Of a stretch of DNA of 64,000 bases, positions 34,344-43,655 are shown piece by piece. Origin of the DNA: Bacteroidetes bacterium GWF2_38_335 (GTDB lineage Bacteria > Bacteroidota > Bacteroidia > Bacteroidales > GWF2-38-335); contig MEOH01000002.1 of assembly GCA_001769535.1 (NCBI GenBank), forward strand, positions 1 through 64,000. Direction: 5' to 3'. A program made the translations under genes and the position numbers. The number at the start of each line of letters is the position of its first letter. The first letter of the stretch is position 1. The notes beneath the pieces were generated by a model. That model was given only the letters and a program-made list of their open reading frames with translations. It searched no databases and was not told the DNA's origin.

Positions 34344-35294
34344 TTAAACCTCTCCGATTAAACCACGTCCTTTTTTAACAATTTTTTTATCTTTTTTTAA
34401 TGTATTAATAATTTTATCCAGAATCCCATTAATGAAAACACTACTTTTTTCAGTAGAATAGTACTTAACAATCTCAATATACTCATTCATTGTCACTTTT
34501 GTAGGTACAGCAGGCATTTCCATAACTTCGGTAATAGCCATTTTCATCAGCAATACGTCCATAAACGCGATTCTGTCAACGTCCCAGTTTTTTGTGTATG
34601 TTTTAATCAGTTCACTATTTTCATCATCATTTTTTATGGTTTTTCTGAAAAGATCCCTGACAAACTCTCTGTCTTCGTCATTTTTATACAAATCCAGAAG
34701 CTTGATTTCATCAGATTGATTTTCCTTAAAACCTTTTATTGTTTTGATAATCATGCTGATAATAAACTCCACATCATCATTCCAGTATATGCTCTGCTCT
34801 TCAAGAATCTGAAAAAGCAATTTATTTTCAGGTATATAATTCTGACAAATATCCAGAATTATCCTTTTGTCGTCTTCATAATTATTGTCTGGTTTATTGA
34901 TATAGAGATTATATTCCTGTGAATCTTTAATATCAGCATATAAACTCCTTGCCAGCTCAGGATAATTGACCCAACTAAGCTTTTTGTTATTGAGAAAAGT
35001 ATTAAGGGATTTATTTGATAAAATCTGGTTAATTACTCTGTTGTCTATAAACCGGGTATTCGGATTTAGGTCTTCACGGGTTGGAAGGTTTTTATGACGG
35101 GCAATATCCATTTTAGACTCAAAATATCTGGTTACATCTGTCAATAAAAGAAAAATATAATGATACAGGTCGTATGCTTTTTCAATACTGTAAAATAATT
35201 CTTTCTCAGATTTCTCAACAGTATGCTCATCAGTCTTGAAATATGCATATAAAATCTGCATTGCTTTAATCCTTAACAATCTTCGGCTTAGCAT
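34344..35294 (-). CDS. nusB: Transcription antitermination factor NusB (long Bacteroidota form)
   Basis: 316 residues, about twice the length of classical NusB. The N-terminus (MLSRRLLRIKAMQILYAYFKTDE) holds the RNA-binding Arg-rich start. The C-terminal ~140 residues (DREFVRDLFRKTIKNDDENSELIKTYTKNWDVDRIAFMDVLLMKMAITE and the VTMNEYIEIVKYYSTEKSSVFINGILD end) are the conserved helical core. NusB with NusE binds boxA in rRNA transcripts and prevents termination. It is the first gene of the nusB-DUF1573-yajC-ybbR-coaE operon and has a near-consensus promoter. Confidence 0.92.
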   Translation of the reverse strand: MLSRRLLRIKAMQILYAYFKTDEHTVEKSEKELFYSIEKAYDLYHYIFLLLTDVTRYFESKMDIARHKNLPTREDLNPNTRFIDNRVINQILSNKSLNTFLNNKKLSWVNYPELARSLYADIKDSQEYNLYINKPDNNYEDDKRIILDICQNYIPENKLLFQILEEQSIYWNDDVEFIISMIIKTIKGFKENQSDEIKLLDLYKNDEDREFVRDLFRKTIKNDDENSELIKTYTKNWDVDRIAFMDVLLMKMAITEVMEMPAVPTKVTMNEYIEIVKYYSTEKSSVFINGILDKIINTLKKDKKIVKKGRGLIGEV

Positions 35295-35322
35295 AAAAAG
35301 AGCGTTTTTTTAAATCGATTTG

Positions 35323-35353
35323 CAAAAGTATATGAATTTTAATTCATTACAAA
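35323..35353 (-). promoter_or_regulatory. Promoter of the nusB operon
   Basis: On the minus strand TTTG (35353-35350), 19 nt, then TACTTTTG (35330-35323): an exact match to the Bacteroidota -33/-7 consensus. Transcription would begin about 20 nt before the nusB ATG. Confidence 0.85.
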
Positions 35354-35484
35354 CTCTCCTGTCAAAAATAAAAGGTGCTTTAAAAATTAAATGCACAAGA
35401 AGCTGTTATTCTGATTGATACAAATTTTTATTAACCAGAATGTCATTTTATTCACAAATTTTACCATAAAAATAAATTATTGAT

Positions 35485-35492
35485 TATTTTTG
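35485..35492 (+). promoter_or_regulatory. -7 element TATTTTTG of the PUR-family gene
   Basis: Perfect TAnnTTTG with TTT about 22 nt upstream; start of transcription about 30 nt before the ATG at 35531. Confidence 0.5.
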
Positions 35493-35530
35493 TTGTTATC
35501 GAATTGAATAATCAACAAATGATTTGAATA

Positions 35531-35971
35531 ATGGAAGGACAAGAAAACAAAAGCAGAGAAAGGGAAGAGATTTTTTCTATTTCAGTCAGGGCAGGAAAAA
35601 GAACATATTTTTTCGACGTTAAAGCGACCAGGAGAAACGATTATTACCTGACCGTTACAGAAAGCAAAAAACGGTTTAACAGAGATGGGCGTTATTACTT
35701 TGAAAAGCACAAGTTATTTCTTTACAAGGAAGATTTTGAAAAATTTGCAGAAGGTCTTGCTGAGGCTGTTGAATATATTAAAAACAATCAGCCCGAATTA
35801 CTTCCGGGTGATGATTATGATGATCACGATGAATTTGACGATAGAAACCGTGGTGAAAATGGCCCTGAAAGCCGTCATGAACATGTACGTCATATTGAAC
35901 TTTCTCAACCTGAGGTTAAAGCTGATAAAGAATTTACCAACGTAGAGTTTGAAGATCTTGATGAAAAGTAG
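35531..35971 (+). CDS. PUR-family (DUF3276) nucleic-acid-binding protein
   Basis: 146 residues. The N-terminal 80 residues (EEIFSISVRAGKRTYFFDVKATRRNDYYLTVTESKKRF and KLFLYKEDFEKFAEGL) form a PUR repeat like that of the Pur-alpha ssDNA/RNA-binding proteins; Borrelia EbfC-like and BpuR belong to the same family. The rest is a very acidic, disordered tail (DDYDDHDEFDDRN). It is a short, highly charged cytoplasmic protein that may act as a nucleoid-associated or RNA-binding factor. The role is inferred from the family. Confidence 0.9.
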   Translation: MEGQENKSREREEIFSISVRAGKRTYFFDVKATRRNDYYLTVTESKKRFNRDGRYYFEKHKLFLYKEDFEKFAEGLAEAVEYIKNNQPELLPGDDYDDHDEFDDRNRGENGPESRHEHVRHIELSQPEVKADKEFTNVEFEDLDEK

Positions 35972-35991
35972 TGGCTGGTCGCCTATACTTT

Positions 35992-36738
35992 TTACTGTTT
36001 TTCCTGGTTATTCCTGCCGGTGAAAATTTTTTCTATTTCATCAATTTCCAGTCGTTTAATATTTGTAACAACAAAATCAGTATCTATAAAATTACCGTAC
36101 CGGTTACATTCTCTGATCGCTCTTCTGAAAAGCTCCCTTAAATTTACATCAAATGGAACAAGTGCTTCAATTATTGAATATTTTCCGGTGAATTCAATTT
36201 TTTCAAGAATTGATTTTTTCGCTTTAAGTTCAGTTTCAAATTCGTTAATAATTATCTTTTCCCTATAATCACTCATTTCATACCCTTCCTTAACGGCAAT
36301 CACCAACTGATACCTTAGCTTTCCATCCCGTCCGCCCAATCCTGAAGATAAAAACACCCGTGTTTCTTCAAGCAATGAAGCTTCCAGAAGCATGACGCTT
36401 TCCTGAAAAGCAAGTATTGCCCAATTTTTTAGTTCCCGGTCACCTGCATCAACAAACTTTTCAATAATTCTGTATGCCTCCGGACGATCAACTGAGGAAA
36501 GTAAAACAAGAATTTCCTTTTTACGATCTACTCCTGCATCTTTGCTGTACAATTCTGGTGATAGAGCAATAATTTCATCTCCCGATAAGGTGTTTTTCTT
36601 TTTAAGACCTGATGAAAACTCAAAATATTCCAATTGCAAACCAATATCGATTGTTCCATCAAAAATCTTAAGTTTATCGGGCATTTTCCCCAGCACCTCC
36701 CTAAGTTTATCATTAATGTTTTCATCAGTATTTTCCAT
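35992..36738 (-). CDS. Conserved protein of unknown function, HEAT-like
   Basis: 248 residues, soluble, all-alpha. Phrases such as KKEILVLLSSVDRPEAYRIIEKFV, DRELKNWAILAFQESVMLLEASLLEE and GKLRYQLVIAVKEGYE look like successive HEAT-type helical pairs. No signal peptide, no Cys motif. A basic patch follows (RELFRRAIRECNRYG). It is convergent with the PUR-family gene (20-nt gap) and 95 nt after the C25 peptidase's terminator. I do not recognise a named family; protein-protein interaction is the best guess. Confidence 0.7.
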   Translation of the reverse strand: MENTDENINDKLREVLGKMPDKLKIFDGTIDIGLQLEYFEFSSGLKKKNTLSGDEIIALSPELYSKDAGVDRKKEILVLLSSVDRPEAYRIIEKFVDAGDRELKNWAILAFQESVMLLEASLLEETRVFLSSGLGGRDGKLRYQLVIAVKEGYEMSDYREKIIINEFETELKAKKSILEKIEFTGKYSIIEALVPFDVNLRELFRRAIRECNRYGNFIDTDFVVTNIKRLEIDEIEKIFTGRNNQEKQ

Positions 36739-36784
36739 ACTCTAATGTACGAAATATTTAACAAACTATTGTTCTATAACAAAA

Positions 36785-36814
36785 AAAAAGCAGCATTTTT
36801 CAACGCTGCTTTTT
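36785..36814 (-). terminator. Terminator of the C25 peptidase gene
   Basis: 10-bp stem AAAAAGCAGC/GCTGCTTTTT with a 10-nt loop, T-rich on both strands, 19 nt after the stop at 36834. Confidence 0.88.
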
Positions 36815-36833
36815 TACATTTTTTATGGTCATC

Positions 36834-39800
36834 TTACCTTACAACAGATATTTTTCTCACAAAATTATGTCCATTGATGTTCAGATTTATAAAGTACATT
36901 CCTTCGGCATTTCCTGACATATCAAGTTCATAAGGATTCTGATTGTTTTCTGTTGGTTTTACCTCTATTTTTCTTCCTGTCATATCAAATACTTCAATAT
37001 TAAATTGATTAACTTCAATACTTCCTAAATCAATATTAAGCATGTTATTTACAGGGTTGGGGAATAAAGTTATCTGTGAATTCTCAATATCAATTGTTTC
37101 AATTCCCACAAGACAACCGGTTACCTTAATCATCAGTGATGTATGTACATCAAAGATGTCTGTTGCTGTGGTCCATGCACCATCCTTTTTGCAAAACAAA
37201 GTATTGATTCCTGAAGGTCCACGATCTGAAGCCATATATGTTGCAAAAGTATCGGCTGTGGCATAGGAAATCTCAAATCCCACAAAAAACTCTCCGTCAA
37301 CAGGAACCGGAGTATCAAAATTCACAATATTAAATAATCCGGCTGAAAGACTTGAAAGATTTACCTGTTTGGTAGCTATAATTTCGCCCGGTTCATCTTC
37401 GCCTTCCCAAACAATAAATTTTACTTTACTGGTTGATGCATAGGATTTAGCAACCGGAATGATAAATGAACTTACATCAGTAAAAGTATAATTTACACAT
37501 TTATCGGCATAAGCTGTAACAAATTTACCATTATGGCCGGGTAAATACCCCCAGGTTGTTGAAAGTTGACGGAAAAGTATTGACTCCCCATTTACATTGC
37601 AAATGGTATCGCAAAGCATGTCCATGGGAAAATCTGACACAACGATGTAATCTGTTTTTGTAAGAGAACCTGTTCCTTCGCTATTGGTTGCAGTCAGTGT
37701 TACCTGATACATACCGGGACTTGAATAAGTAATACCCATTGGATGTTGTAAAGCTGAAGTTGCTGGTGATCCGCCTTCAAAGGACCATGACCATGAAGTT
37801 GGATAATCGGCTGACAAGTCAAAGAAATTAATGCTGGTACCTGCGACTATAAGTCTTTCATTAGCAGTAAAATCAATATCAGGTGGTGCAGTTATGCTGG
37901 TATCGGCCAAAACATGGATGTAATCAACTTTTGTAAGGGTATCATTACCCAATCCGTTTGCCACGGCCAGTTTCACAGTATAATCTCCGGGTGTACTGTA
38001 AGTAATAGCTGGAGGCGTTTGTCCGTCAAAGAAAAGGACATCAGCTCCTTCGAAAGTCCAGTTCCATGAAGTAGGTGCATTTAGAGAAAGGTCAGTAAAA
38101 TTCACCGAACCGCCAATCATGATATTGGTGTAATCAGCAGTAAAGTCGGCAATCGGTGGATCTGTTGTTTCGACAACCTGTATGTAACCGGTTTTTGTTG
38201 TTGAATGAGTGTCTGTTCCATCGCCAACAGTCAGGGTAACATCATATAAACCAATAGTCATGTATTGAATATTGAGGGGGTTTTGATCTGTTGAAGTTCC
38301 GGTAACCGCACCGTCAAAAGTCCAGTCCCATGAAGTAACCGCACCGTTTGACATATCAGTAAAATCGACAGACTGTCCAACCAATACCACCAGTGGGTTT
38401 CCAACAAAGTCAGCATAAAGTTCATCAGCAGAAATCACATGAATATAAGCAGCTTTTGTTTCGGCATCTGTATTGGTTCCATTAGAAACAGTAAGTTTCA
38501 CCTGATAATCACCCCATGAATTATACTGAATTCCGGCTGGATTTTGAGTGGTATTGGTAGCAGGAGTTCCTCCTGTAAATTCCCATGACCATGAAGTAAT
38601 TGTTCCTTCGCAGGTTGAAAGATCGGTAAAATCTACAGTACCACCTTCAACAACTGTTAGGGGATCGCCTTCAAACTGTGCAATAATTGGTCCGGCTTCA
38701 ATAACCTCAACCGTTCCGATATAAGGTGCTCTGAATTGTTTAGTAACAACAAGATCAAGTGCATCAGTAGTTGCGAGTGCGGTAAAATTAAGTGTAACAG
38801 AAGAACCTGTACCTGAAAACTCAGAGTCAAGCAGTACTCCGCCTTTTGAAATGGCAACAAGTGCATGATCCTCGGTTGTAACTGTTAGAGAGGTTGCTCC
38901 AACTTCAAGTGGTGCTGAGAAAGTACAGATTACATCGTCGGGAACGCCCATATAAGACATAATTGAAGGATCTCCCATAAGGTGATAAATTTCCCAGTAA
39001 TAGTCTTTCATTCCGTCACCTGCTTGTTCAACAGCAAGATTTCCACCCATAATCATCATAGAATTGGTAATGAACCATTCATCTTCGCCTTCGGAGTGAT
39101 CGTGGAACAATCTGTCATATGCACCAAGCTTGGTTGCGTTGTATGTTGGAGGGGGATCAGCCTGCAAAGTTTTATTTCCTGTTCCCCAATGGTAGTCTTC
39201 AGTCCAGTATGAAAAGTTCGATCCTCCGATATAGCCAATTGCACCTGCACCGGATTTTCTTAAAACAGCTTCTCCGAAGCATTCGCTATCATAAAAAGTA
39301 GCTGACTGACAGCAGTTTCCAATCATCAATCCAAATTTACTTGTATTTGTCATTCCGGGAACATCTGATGTTTCAAATGATGGATTTGCCCAACCTGCCG
39401 AGCTGCAATGTGCAGTATAGTTAGCTAAGCAAGTACCAAGATTGAAGTCGCTTCTGATGGCTGCTTCACTGGCAGGGGCATCTGATACAGGGTATAAATA
39501 TTCATAAATTGCAATTCCATGGGCACTGTTAAAATAATTTTCCATTCCATACTGCAACTGTCCGTTTCCATTAACACTTGAAAAGCCGTTTGGATCGCCG
39601 CCTTCCTGGTCAACACCGGCAACCATTAGTGCATGTCCGAGGTATGAAGGATCGGGCATTTCGTAACGTTCATACATTAAGCTTTTATCAATCTGTGGCT
39701 GAAGTTGCGTTGTATTGGTTGCCGACCATCTGCCATAATAGATTTCGGGAAGGAAATCATCGGTATATTCACAATAATACAGGTCAGTTTTATGAGAACT

Positions 39801-40775
39801 GGTTGTTCCGTCAAAAGTCGGGATCTGTGCAACATCACCAACAAAAAGAACAAAAGTTGGAGCAGGATCCGAAGTTGTTCCGGCATCATATAAGTCTTGA
39901 AGATAATTTTTAATAGTCGTAGTGGTTGAACCAACTGCAGCTTCATCAGTATAAGCTTCAATAACATGGAAACCCTTCATAGTTTTCCACTCAATGTATG
40001 GCTGAAGAATAGTTTCAAACATCGGGTCGGCAACAATCACCATTTTAATTGGGTAAGCGGAAATATCATCTTTTGAAAAATTATCTGAAAAATTAATCAA
40101 CCGGCTGTACGTATTTTCAAAATATGGGTTATACAATCTTTCCTTTTCTTGCTTGGTTAGCTGATAATCTGCATTTTCAAAACTTACTTCAACGGTAATA
40201 TCTGTGTAAATTTTCAATTGGTTGGTAACAGGATTGTACTGTACCGGAGCAATATCAAGCCGCCCAATTTGCACACCTCTAAGTTTACCTGAAACCTCAA
40301 CTTTCACAGCCGGATACTTGGAAAAAGCATTTTTTGTGTAGGTGGCTTCATCCTTCATAAACTCGGAAAAGTCATAATCATGGCTCTTTGAAATACTTGG
40401 TTGTGCTGGGTATAAAGGATATGTAATTCCATAATCGGACAGATTAATAATTACTTCGTTGTAACTGACAACTGTAGTTTTAATCTCTGCATTATAAGGA
40501 ATTTCAATAAGATTCCTGACAACCGGCAGTTCTGGTTTGCCATAATCATGTGTGGTTGAATAATCGTCCATTTTAAACCGGACAAACTGGCCCTTCACAT
40601 TCGAAACAGACTGAAATTGGATATCAGACAGGACATTGGTCACCGTGAAACGGTAATCGGATTTTTCATTCAAAGAAAAGTGATTTGACTCTGAAGGTAA
40701 AAGTTTAATTGCCTGCTGACCAAAGGAAAATTGAATAACCAATAGGATCAACGTAAGTAAAGTAAGTTTTTTCAT
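36834..40775 (-). CDS. Gingipain-like C25 cysteine peptidase with PKD domains, T9SS cargo
   Basis: 1313 residues from the ATG at 40775 (MKKLTLLTLILLV). In order: signal peptide (1-20), an N-terminal propeptide-like region (about 20-230), then the caspase-fold peptidase domain (about 235-620). The catalytic His is near H456 (NYTAHCSSAGW) and the Cys near C488 (MIGNCCQSATF). An Ig-like strand domain follows, then four PKD domains, each ending around (T)SWxWxFEG and the TYSxPGxYxVxLTxxN phrase (about 710-1060). A C-terminal lectin- or jelly-roll-like domain with GEFFVGFEISYA is followed by the type A sorting domain (LFPNPVNNMLNIDLG, GMYFINLN, RKISVVR). It is exported by the T9SS and likely degrades extracellular protein. 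Whether it cleaves after Arg or Lys cannot be told. Confidence 0.93.
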   Translation of the reverse strand: MKKLTLLTLILLVIQFSFGQQAIKLLPSESNHFSLNEKSDYRFTVTNVLSDIQFQSVSNVKGQFVRFKMDDYSTTHDYGKPELPVVRNLIEIPYNAEIKTTVVSYNEVIINLSDYGITYPLYPAQPSISKSHDYDFSEFMKDEATYTKNAFSKYPAVKVEVSGKLRGVQIGRLDIAPVQYNPVTNQLKIYTDITVEVSFENADYQLTKQEKERLYNPYFENTYSRLINFSDNFSKDDISAYPIKMVIVADPMFETILQPYIEWKTMKGFHVIEAYTDEAAVGSTTTTIKNYLQDLYDAGTTSDPAPTFVLFVGDVAQIPTFDGTTSSHKTDLYYCEYTDDFLPEIYYGRWSATNTTQLQPQIDKSLMYERYEMPDPSYLGHALMVAGVDQEGGDPNGFSSVNGNGQLQYGMENYFNSAHGIAIYEYLYPVSDAPASEAAIRSDFNLGTCLANYTAHCSSAGWANPSFETSDVPGMTNTSKFGLMIGNCCQSATFYDSECFGEAVLRKSGAGAIGYIGGSNFSYWTEDYHWGTGNKTLQADPPPTYNATKLGAYDRLFHDHSEGEDEWFITNSMMIMGGNLAVEQAGDGMKDYYWEIYHLMGDPSIMSYMGVPDDVICTFSAPLEVGATSLTVTTEDHALVAISKGGVLLDSEFSGTGSSVTLNFTALATTDALDLVVTKQFRAPYIGTVEVIEAGPIIAQFEGDPLTVVEGGTVDFTDLSTCEGTITSWSWEFTGGTPATNTTQNPAGIQYNSWGDYQVKLTVSNGTNTDAETKAAYIHVISADELYADFVGNPLVVLVGQSVDFTDMSNGAVTSWDWTFDGAVTGTSTDQNPLNIQYMTIGLYDVTLTVGDGTDTHSTTKTGYIQVVETTDPPIADFTADYTNIMIGGSVNFTDLSLNAPTSWNWTFEGADVLFFDGQTPPAITYSTPGDYTVKLAVANGLGNDTLTKVDYIHVLADTSITAPPDIDFTANERLIVAGTSINFFDLSADYPTSWSWSFEGGSPATSALQHPMGITYSSPGMYQVTLTATNSEGTGSLTKTDYIVVSDFPMDMLCDTICNVNGESILFRQLSTTWGYLPGHNGKFVTAYADKCVNYTFTDVSSFIIPVAKSYASTSKVKFIVWEGEDEPGEIIATKQVNLSSLSAGLFNIVNFDTPVPVDGEFFVGFEISYATADTFATYMASDRGPSGINTLFCKKDGAWTTATDIFDVHTSLMIKVTGCLVGIETIDIENSQITLFPNPVNNMLNIDLGSIEVNQFNIEVFDMTGRKIEVKPTENNQNPYELDMSGNAEGMYFINLNINGHNFVRKISVVR

Positions 40776-40887
40776 AATAGATGAATTTTTCACATTAATT
40801 AAACACAGACGAATTTTCAGAATATAAAGTTGCCTTTATTATTATTATTTGACGAATAAAACTACATATTTTTTAGTGCATATAAAA

Positions 40888-40917
40888 GAAATGCCTGTAA
40901 AAAATTACAGGCATTTC
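40888..40917 (-). terminator. Terminator-like hairpin after the serine peptidase gene
   Basis: Perfect 13-bp stem GAAATGCCTGTAA/TTACAGGCATTTC with a 4-nt loop, 21 nt past the stop at 40938. The T-run downstream is weak. Confidence 0.7.
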
Positions 40918-40937
40918 AAAATTCAATTAAAGAGAAT

Positions 40938-42842
40938 TTACTTTGCTAAAGTAATTCTTTTGATAATTCTATCAGTATTAGTTTGTATTTCAACAACATA
41001 AATACCATCTGCAAGATTCGAAATATCAACCAGCAGCTTGTTATTAACAGTGATTGTTGAAATATTTGTAATCAACCTTCCAAAAGTGTCATAAATACTA
41101 ATTTGTGTCACCGGATTATGTGACTCAACAAAAAACCTGTTGGAGGTGGGATTTGGATATGTTTTCACTGAGATTCCTTCAACTTCGGGAACATCTACCC
41201 CACCAACTGTAATATAATCAACTTTCAGTTCGGTATCGGTTTGACCAACAGATGTGACCATAAGCTGTACATCATAAACACCTGCTGTATTATAAGTAAC
41301 TGTTTTATTTGCAACTACAGAAGAACTTGGTGTGCCGCCTTCAAAGTCCCAATCATATGATTTTGTTGGAAAAGTCCATGACAGATTTGTAAAATTTACC
41401 TGAGCACCCACAGCAATACTGGTAACGTCTGCAATAAAATCAGCAGTAACAACCGGAGCAGGACAATATTTTCCATCAAGAACTGTCAATCCTGAGTCAT
41501 CGGGGTCGAGCCATGGCTTAAGTCTTTTATTGTCTGCTGTTCCGTTTGACAGCCAATGATAAGAAAACTTTCCGTAATAATCGGGTTGTGAGGGAGATGT
41601 GCAGAATGACCCTCCACCGGTAAGCGTTCCATTTACCCGTCCGTTTAAATCAAACAAAGGTGAACCGGAAGACCCGCCTTCGGTAACTCCATGATCTGTA
41701 GCAGTGGAGGCCCAGACGACACGCCAGTGGGTATTGGGAATACCAGTCCATGTTGATGAAACCAGATTTGAGGAGTAAGTTGATATTTTCTTAATATCAC
41801 CAGCCGGGTGGTGAATTGAAACACCTGAGGAACTGGTGGAATTAACGTTATTCCATCCATTGTAATAAATATTCCAATCAACTGGTATCAGGTAATTTAA
41901 TTTAACCAAAAAGAAATCAGAACCTGAAGACTGTGATCCGTATGAAACCAGTTTACATCCTGTAGACAAATCGTATGAGGGTTCTGATGCTGGACTGGTG
42001 CAATCGGCTGCTTCGTAATTAAAATAAAACCTCCATGCCTGAAAATCAGCTTCAGTGGCACCCGGACCGCAATGGTTGGCGGTTAGGAAATAAGGAATAC
42101 AGTCGCCACGGCCATTGTTAACCATTGTACCGGAACACCATCCATATGAATCGCCGTCTTTGGTTAGTAAACGGGCAACACCCTGTTTTCTGTCCTGATG
42201 ATTGGCACCCTCAGGACAATTAATATTAACTTCACATGATTCAGAATCGCCAAATTCCTTAACACCATAAAGAAATCCAACTTCCCTGTATGCGTAGGCA
42301 ACTTCTGATATTACAAGAACAGGCTTTTCGGATGTCATTGGCGACTCAACATACTCAAGTGTCACAGCATCTCCCTTTACAAGGTCGTTCACATATACCT
42401 TTGCCGAAGGATTATTCATGTAATCCATGTGGAGGATCTTTTTACCCGCCTCGTCGTACATAAAAAGTTCTGAACCAAAAGGAAGATAAAAATCCGAAAA
42501 ATAAACACCCAGGGCTTTTGCATCCCGGCAGATTATTTTTAATCGCCATATTTTATCACCGTTTTCAGCATAAGTCCATTCTCCTGAATTTTCCATATCC
42601 AGGTCTGCATAAACAGAACGGGCAATAACATGCATCTGACCGTTTTTTTCATTTTCATCGTCCAGAATTTTTATCTGACTCATGTCGGGTTTAGGCAATT
42701 CCACAACATCAATGGCATTAATTGACGGGTTGGAAAAGCTTGGTGGAATTTTAACAGTGTTTCTCTGTGAATTAACTGACATACTTGCAATTATAAATAA
42801 AATGATCAGCATGGCAGTGTTGAATAATGTTCTGTTTTTCAT
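40938..42842 (-). CDS. Trypsin-fold serine peptidase with PKD domain, T9SS cargo
   Basis: 634 residues. The signal peptide (1-25) leads a pro-region with a beta-sandwich look (YADLDMENSGEW, LGVYFSDFYLPFGSELFM, about 70-190). The peptidase domain has the triad H257 (LTANHCG), D309 (GSDFFLVKLN) and S392 (GGSSGSP), with several Cys (C202, C209, C236, C248, C258, C281, C296) suggesting disulfides. This combination resembles lysyl endopeptidase (Achromobacter protease I type). One PKD domain (about 470-550) and a type A sorting domain (KTYPNPTSNRFFVES, ISIYDTFGRLI, GIYVVEIQ, KRITLAK) follow. Exported by the T9SS; extracellular proteolysis. Upstream of and in the same direction as the C25 peptidase, but separated from it by a hairpin. 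Confidence 0.93.
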   Translation of the reverse strand: MKNRTLFNTAMLIILFIIASMSVNSQRNTVKIPPSFSNPSINAIDVVELPKPDMSQIKILDDENEKNGQMHVIARSVYADLDMENSGEWTYAENGDKIWRLKIICRDAKALGVYFSDFYLPFGSELFMYDEAGKKILHMDYMNNPSAKVYVNDLVKGDAVTLEYVESPMTSEKPVLVISEVAYAYREVGFLYGVKEFGDSESCEVNINCPEGANHQDRKQGVARLLTKDGDSYGWCSGTMVNNGRGDCIPYFLTANHCGPGATEADFQAWRFYFNYEAADCTSPASEPSYDLSTGCKLVSYGSQSSGSDFFLVKLNYLIPVDWNIYYNGWNNVNSTSSSGVSIHHPAGDIKKISTYSSNLVSSTWTGIPNTHWRVVWASTATDHGVTEGGSSGSPLFDLNGRVNGTLTGGGSFCTSPSQPDYYGKFSYHWLSNGTADNKRLKPWLDPDDSGLTVLDGKYCPAPVVTADFIADVTSIAVGAQVNFTNLSWTFPTKSYDWDFEGGTPSSSVVANKTVTYNTAGVYDVQLMVTSVGQTDTELKVDYITVGGVDVPEVEGISVKTYPNPTSNRFFVESHNPVTQISIYDTFGRLITNISTITVNNKLLVDISNLADGIYVVEIQTNTDRIIKRITLAK

Positions 42843-43041
42843 TTTTCTTTAAATTTTAATTTGGTGCAATTTACGATAAATTTTGTAAGATTGTGTGGAA
42901 TTTATTCAATTTACCTTTAGTTTTATACGTATTTGGAATATCTCTATATATAATGTGCTATCTGAATATTGAATGAAATATTTATCCATAACTTGAAAAA
43001 AAATACCTATTATACCAAAATAATTTAAGACACAGTTGCAA

Positions 43042-43476
43042 ATGGCCTACACATACAAATATCCCCGACCAATGGTCACTGTAGATGCAATAGTTTTTTT
43101 AAAAGAGAAAAGCAAGTTGAAAGTATTGCTGATAAAAAGGAAAAATCCTCCGTTTAAAAACAGATACGCCTTTCCCGGAGGATTCATTGAAATGGAAGAA
43201 GATTTGGTAGAATCGGCAAAACGGGAATTGGAAGAAGAAACCGGACTTAAAAACATTGAGCTTATTCAATTTAAAGCTTTCGGCAAACCCGGTCGCGATC
43301 CGAGGGGAAGAAATATTTCTGTTGTTTTTTACGGTTTCACGGATATTAATAATTCCATAGTAAAAGCAAGCGATGATGCAACAGAATGTCAATGGGTCGA
43401 TACAGATAAAATACAAAAAATGGCTTTTGACCATATGGAAATATTACGTTTATCAATTTCAGAACTGCAATTTTAA
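43042..43476 (+). CDS. Nudix hydrolase
   Basis: 144 residues from the ATG at 43042 (MAYTYKYPRPMVTVDAIVF); a TTG two codons upstream is less likely. The complete Nudix box is at about 47-69 with the GX5EX7REUXEEXGU pattern (G47, E53, R61, E62, E65, E66, G68). The YPRPxVTVDA start is typical of ADP-ribose pyrophosphatase-like or NrtR-like Nudix proteins, but there is no helix-turn-helix extension, so it is the catalytic form. It hydrolyses a nucleoside diphosphate linked to another group; the substrate is not assignable. Stands alone. Confidence 0.93.
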   Translation: MAYTYKYPRPMVTVDAIVFLKEKSKLKVLLIKRKNPPFKNRYAFPGGFIEMEEDLVESAKRELEEETGLKNIELIQFKAFGKPGRDPRGRNISVVFYGFTDINNSIVKASDDATECQWVDTDKIQKMAFDHMEILRLSISELQF

Positions 43477-43655
43477 AATTATCTCGTATAAAAACCTGTG
43501 CTTTTTTAATATTTATATATTAAAAATCTATATATCAAGTTTTTAACAAAAATAAATAAACTATTTCAATTTGCGAATAAGGGTATAAAATAATTCCTGT
43601 GTATTTATTTCAGAACGATAAAAAAACAAAAATGGAAAATAAAAACTCAACAACT

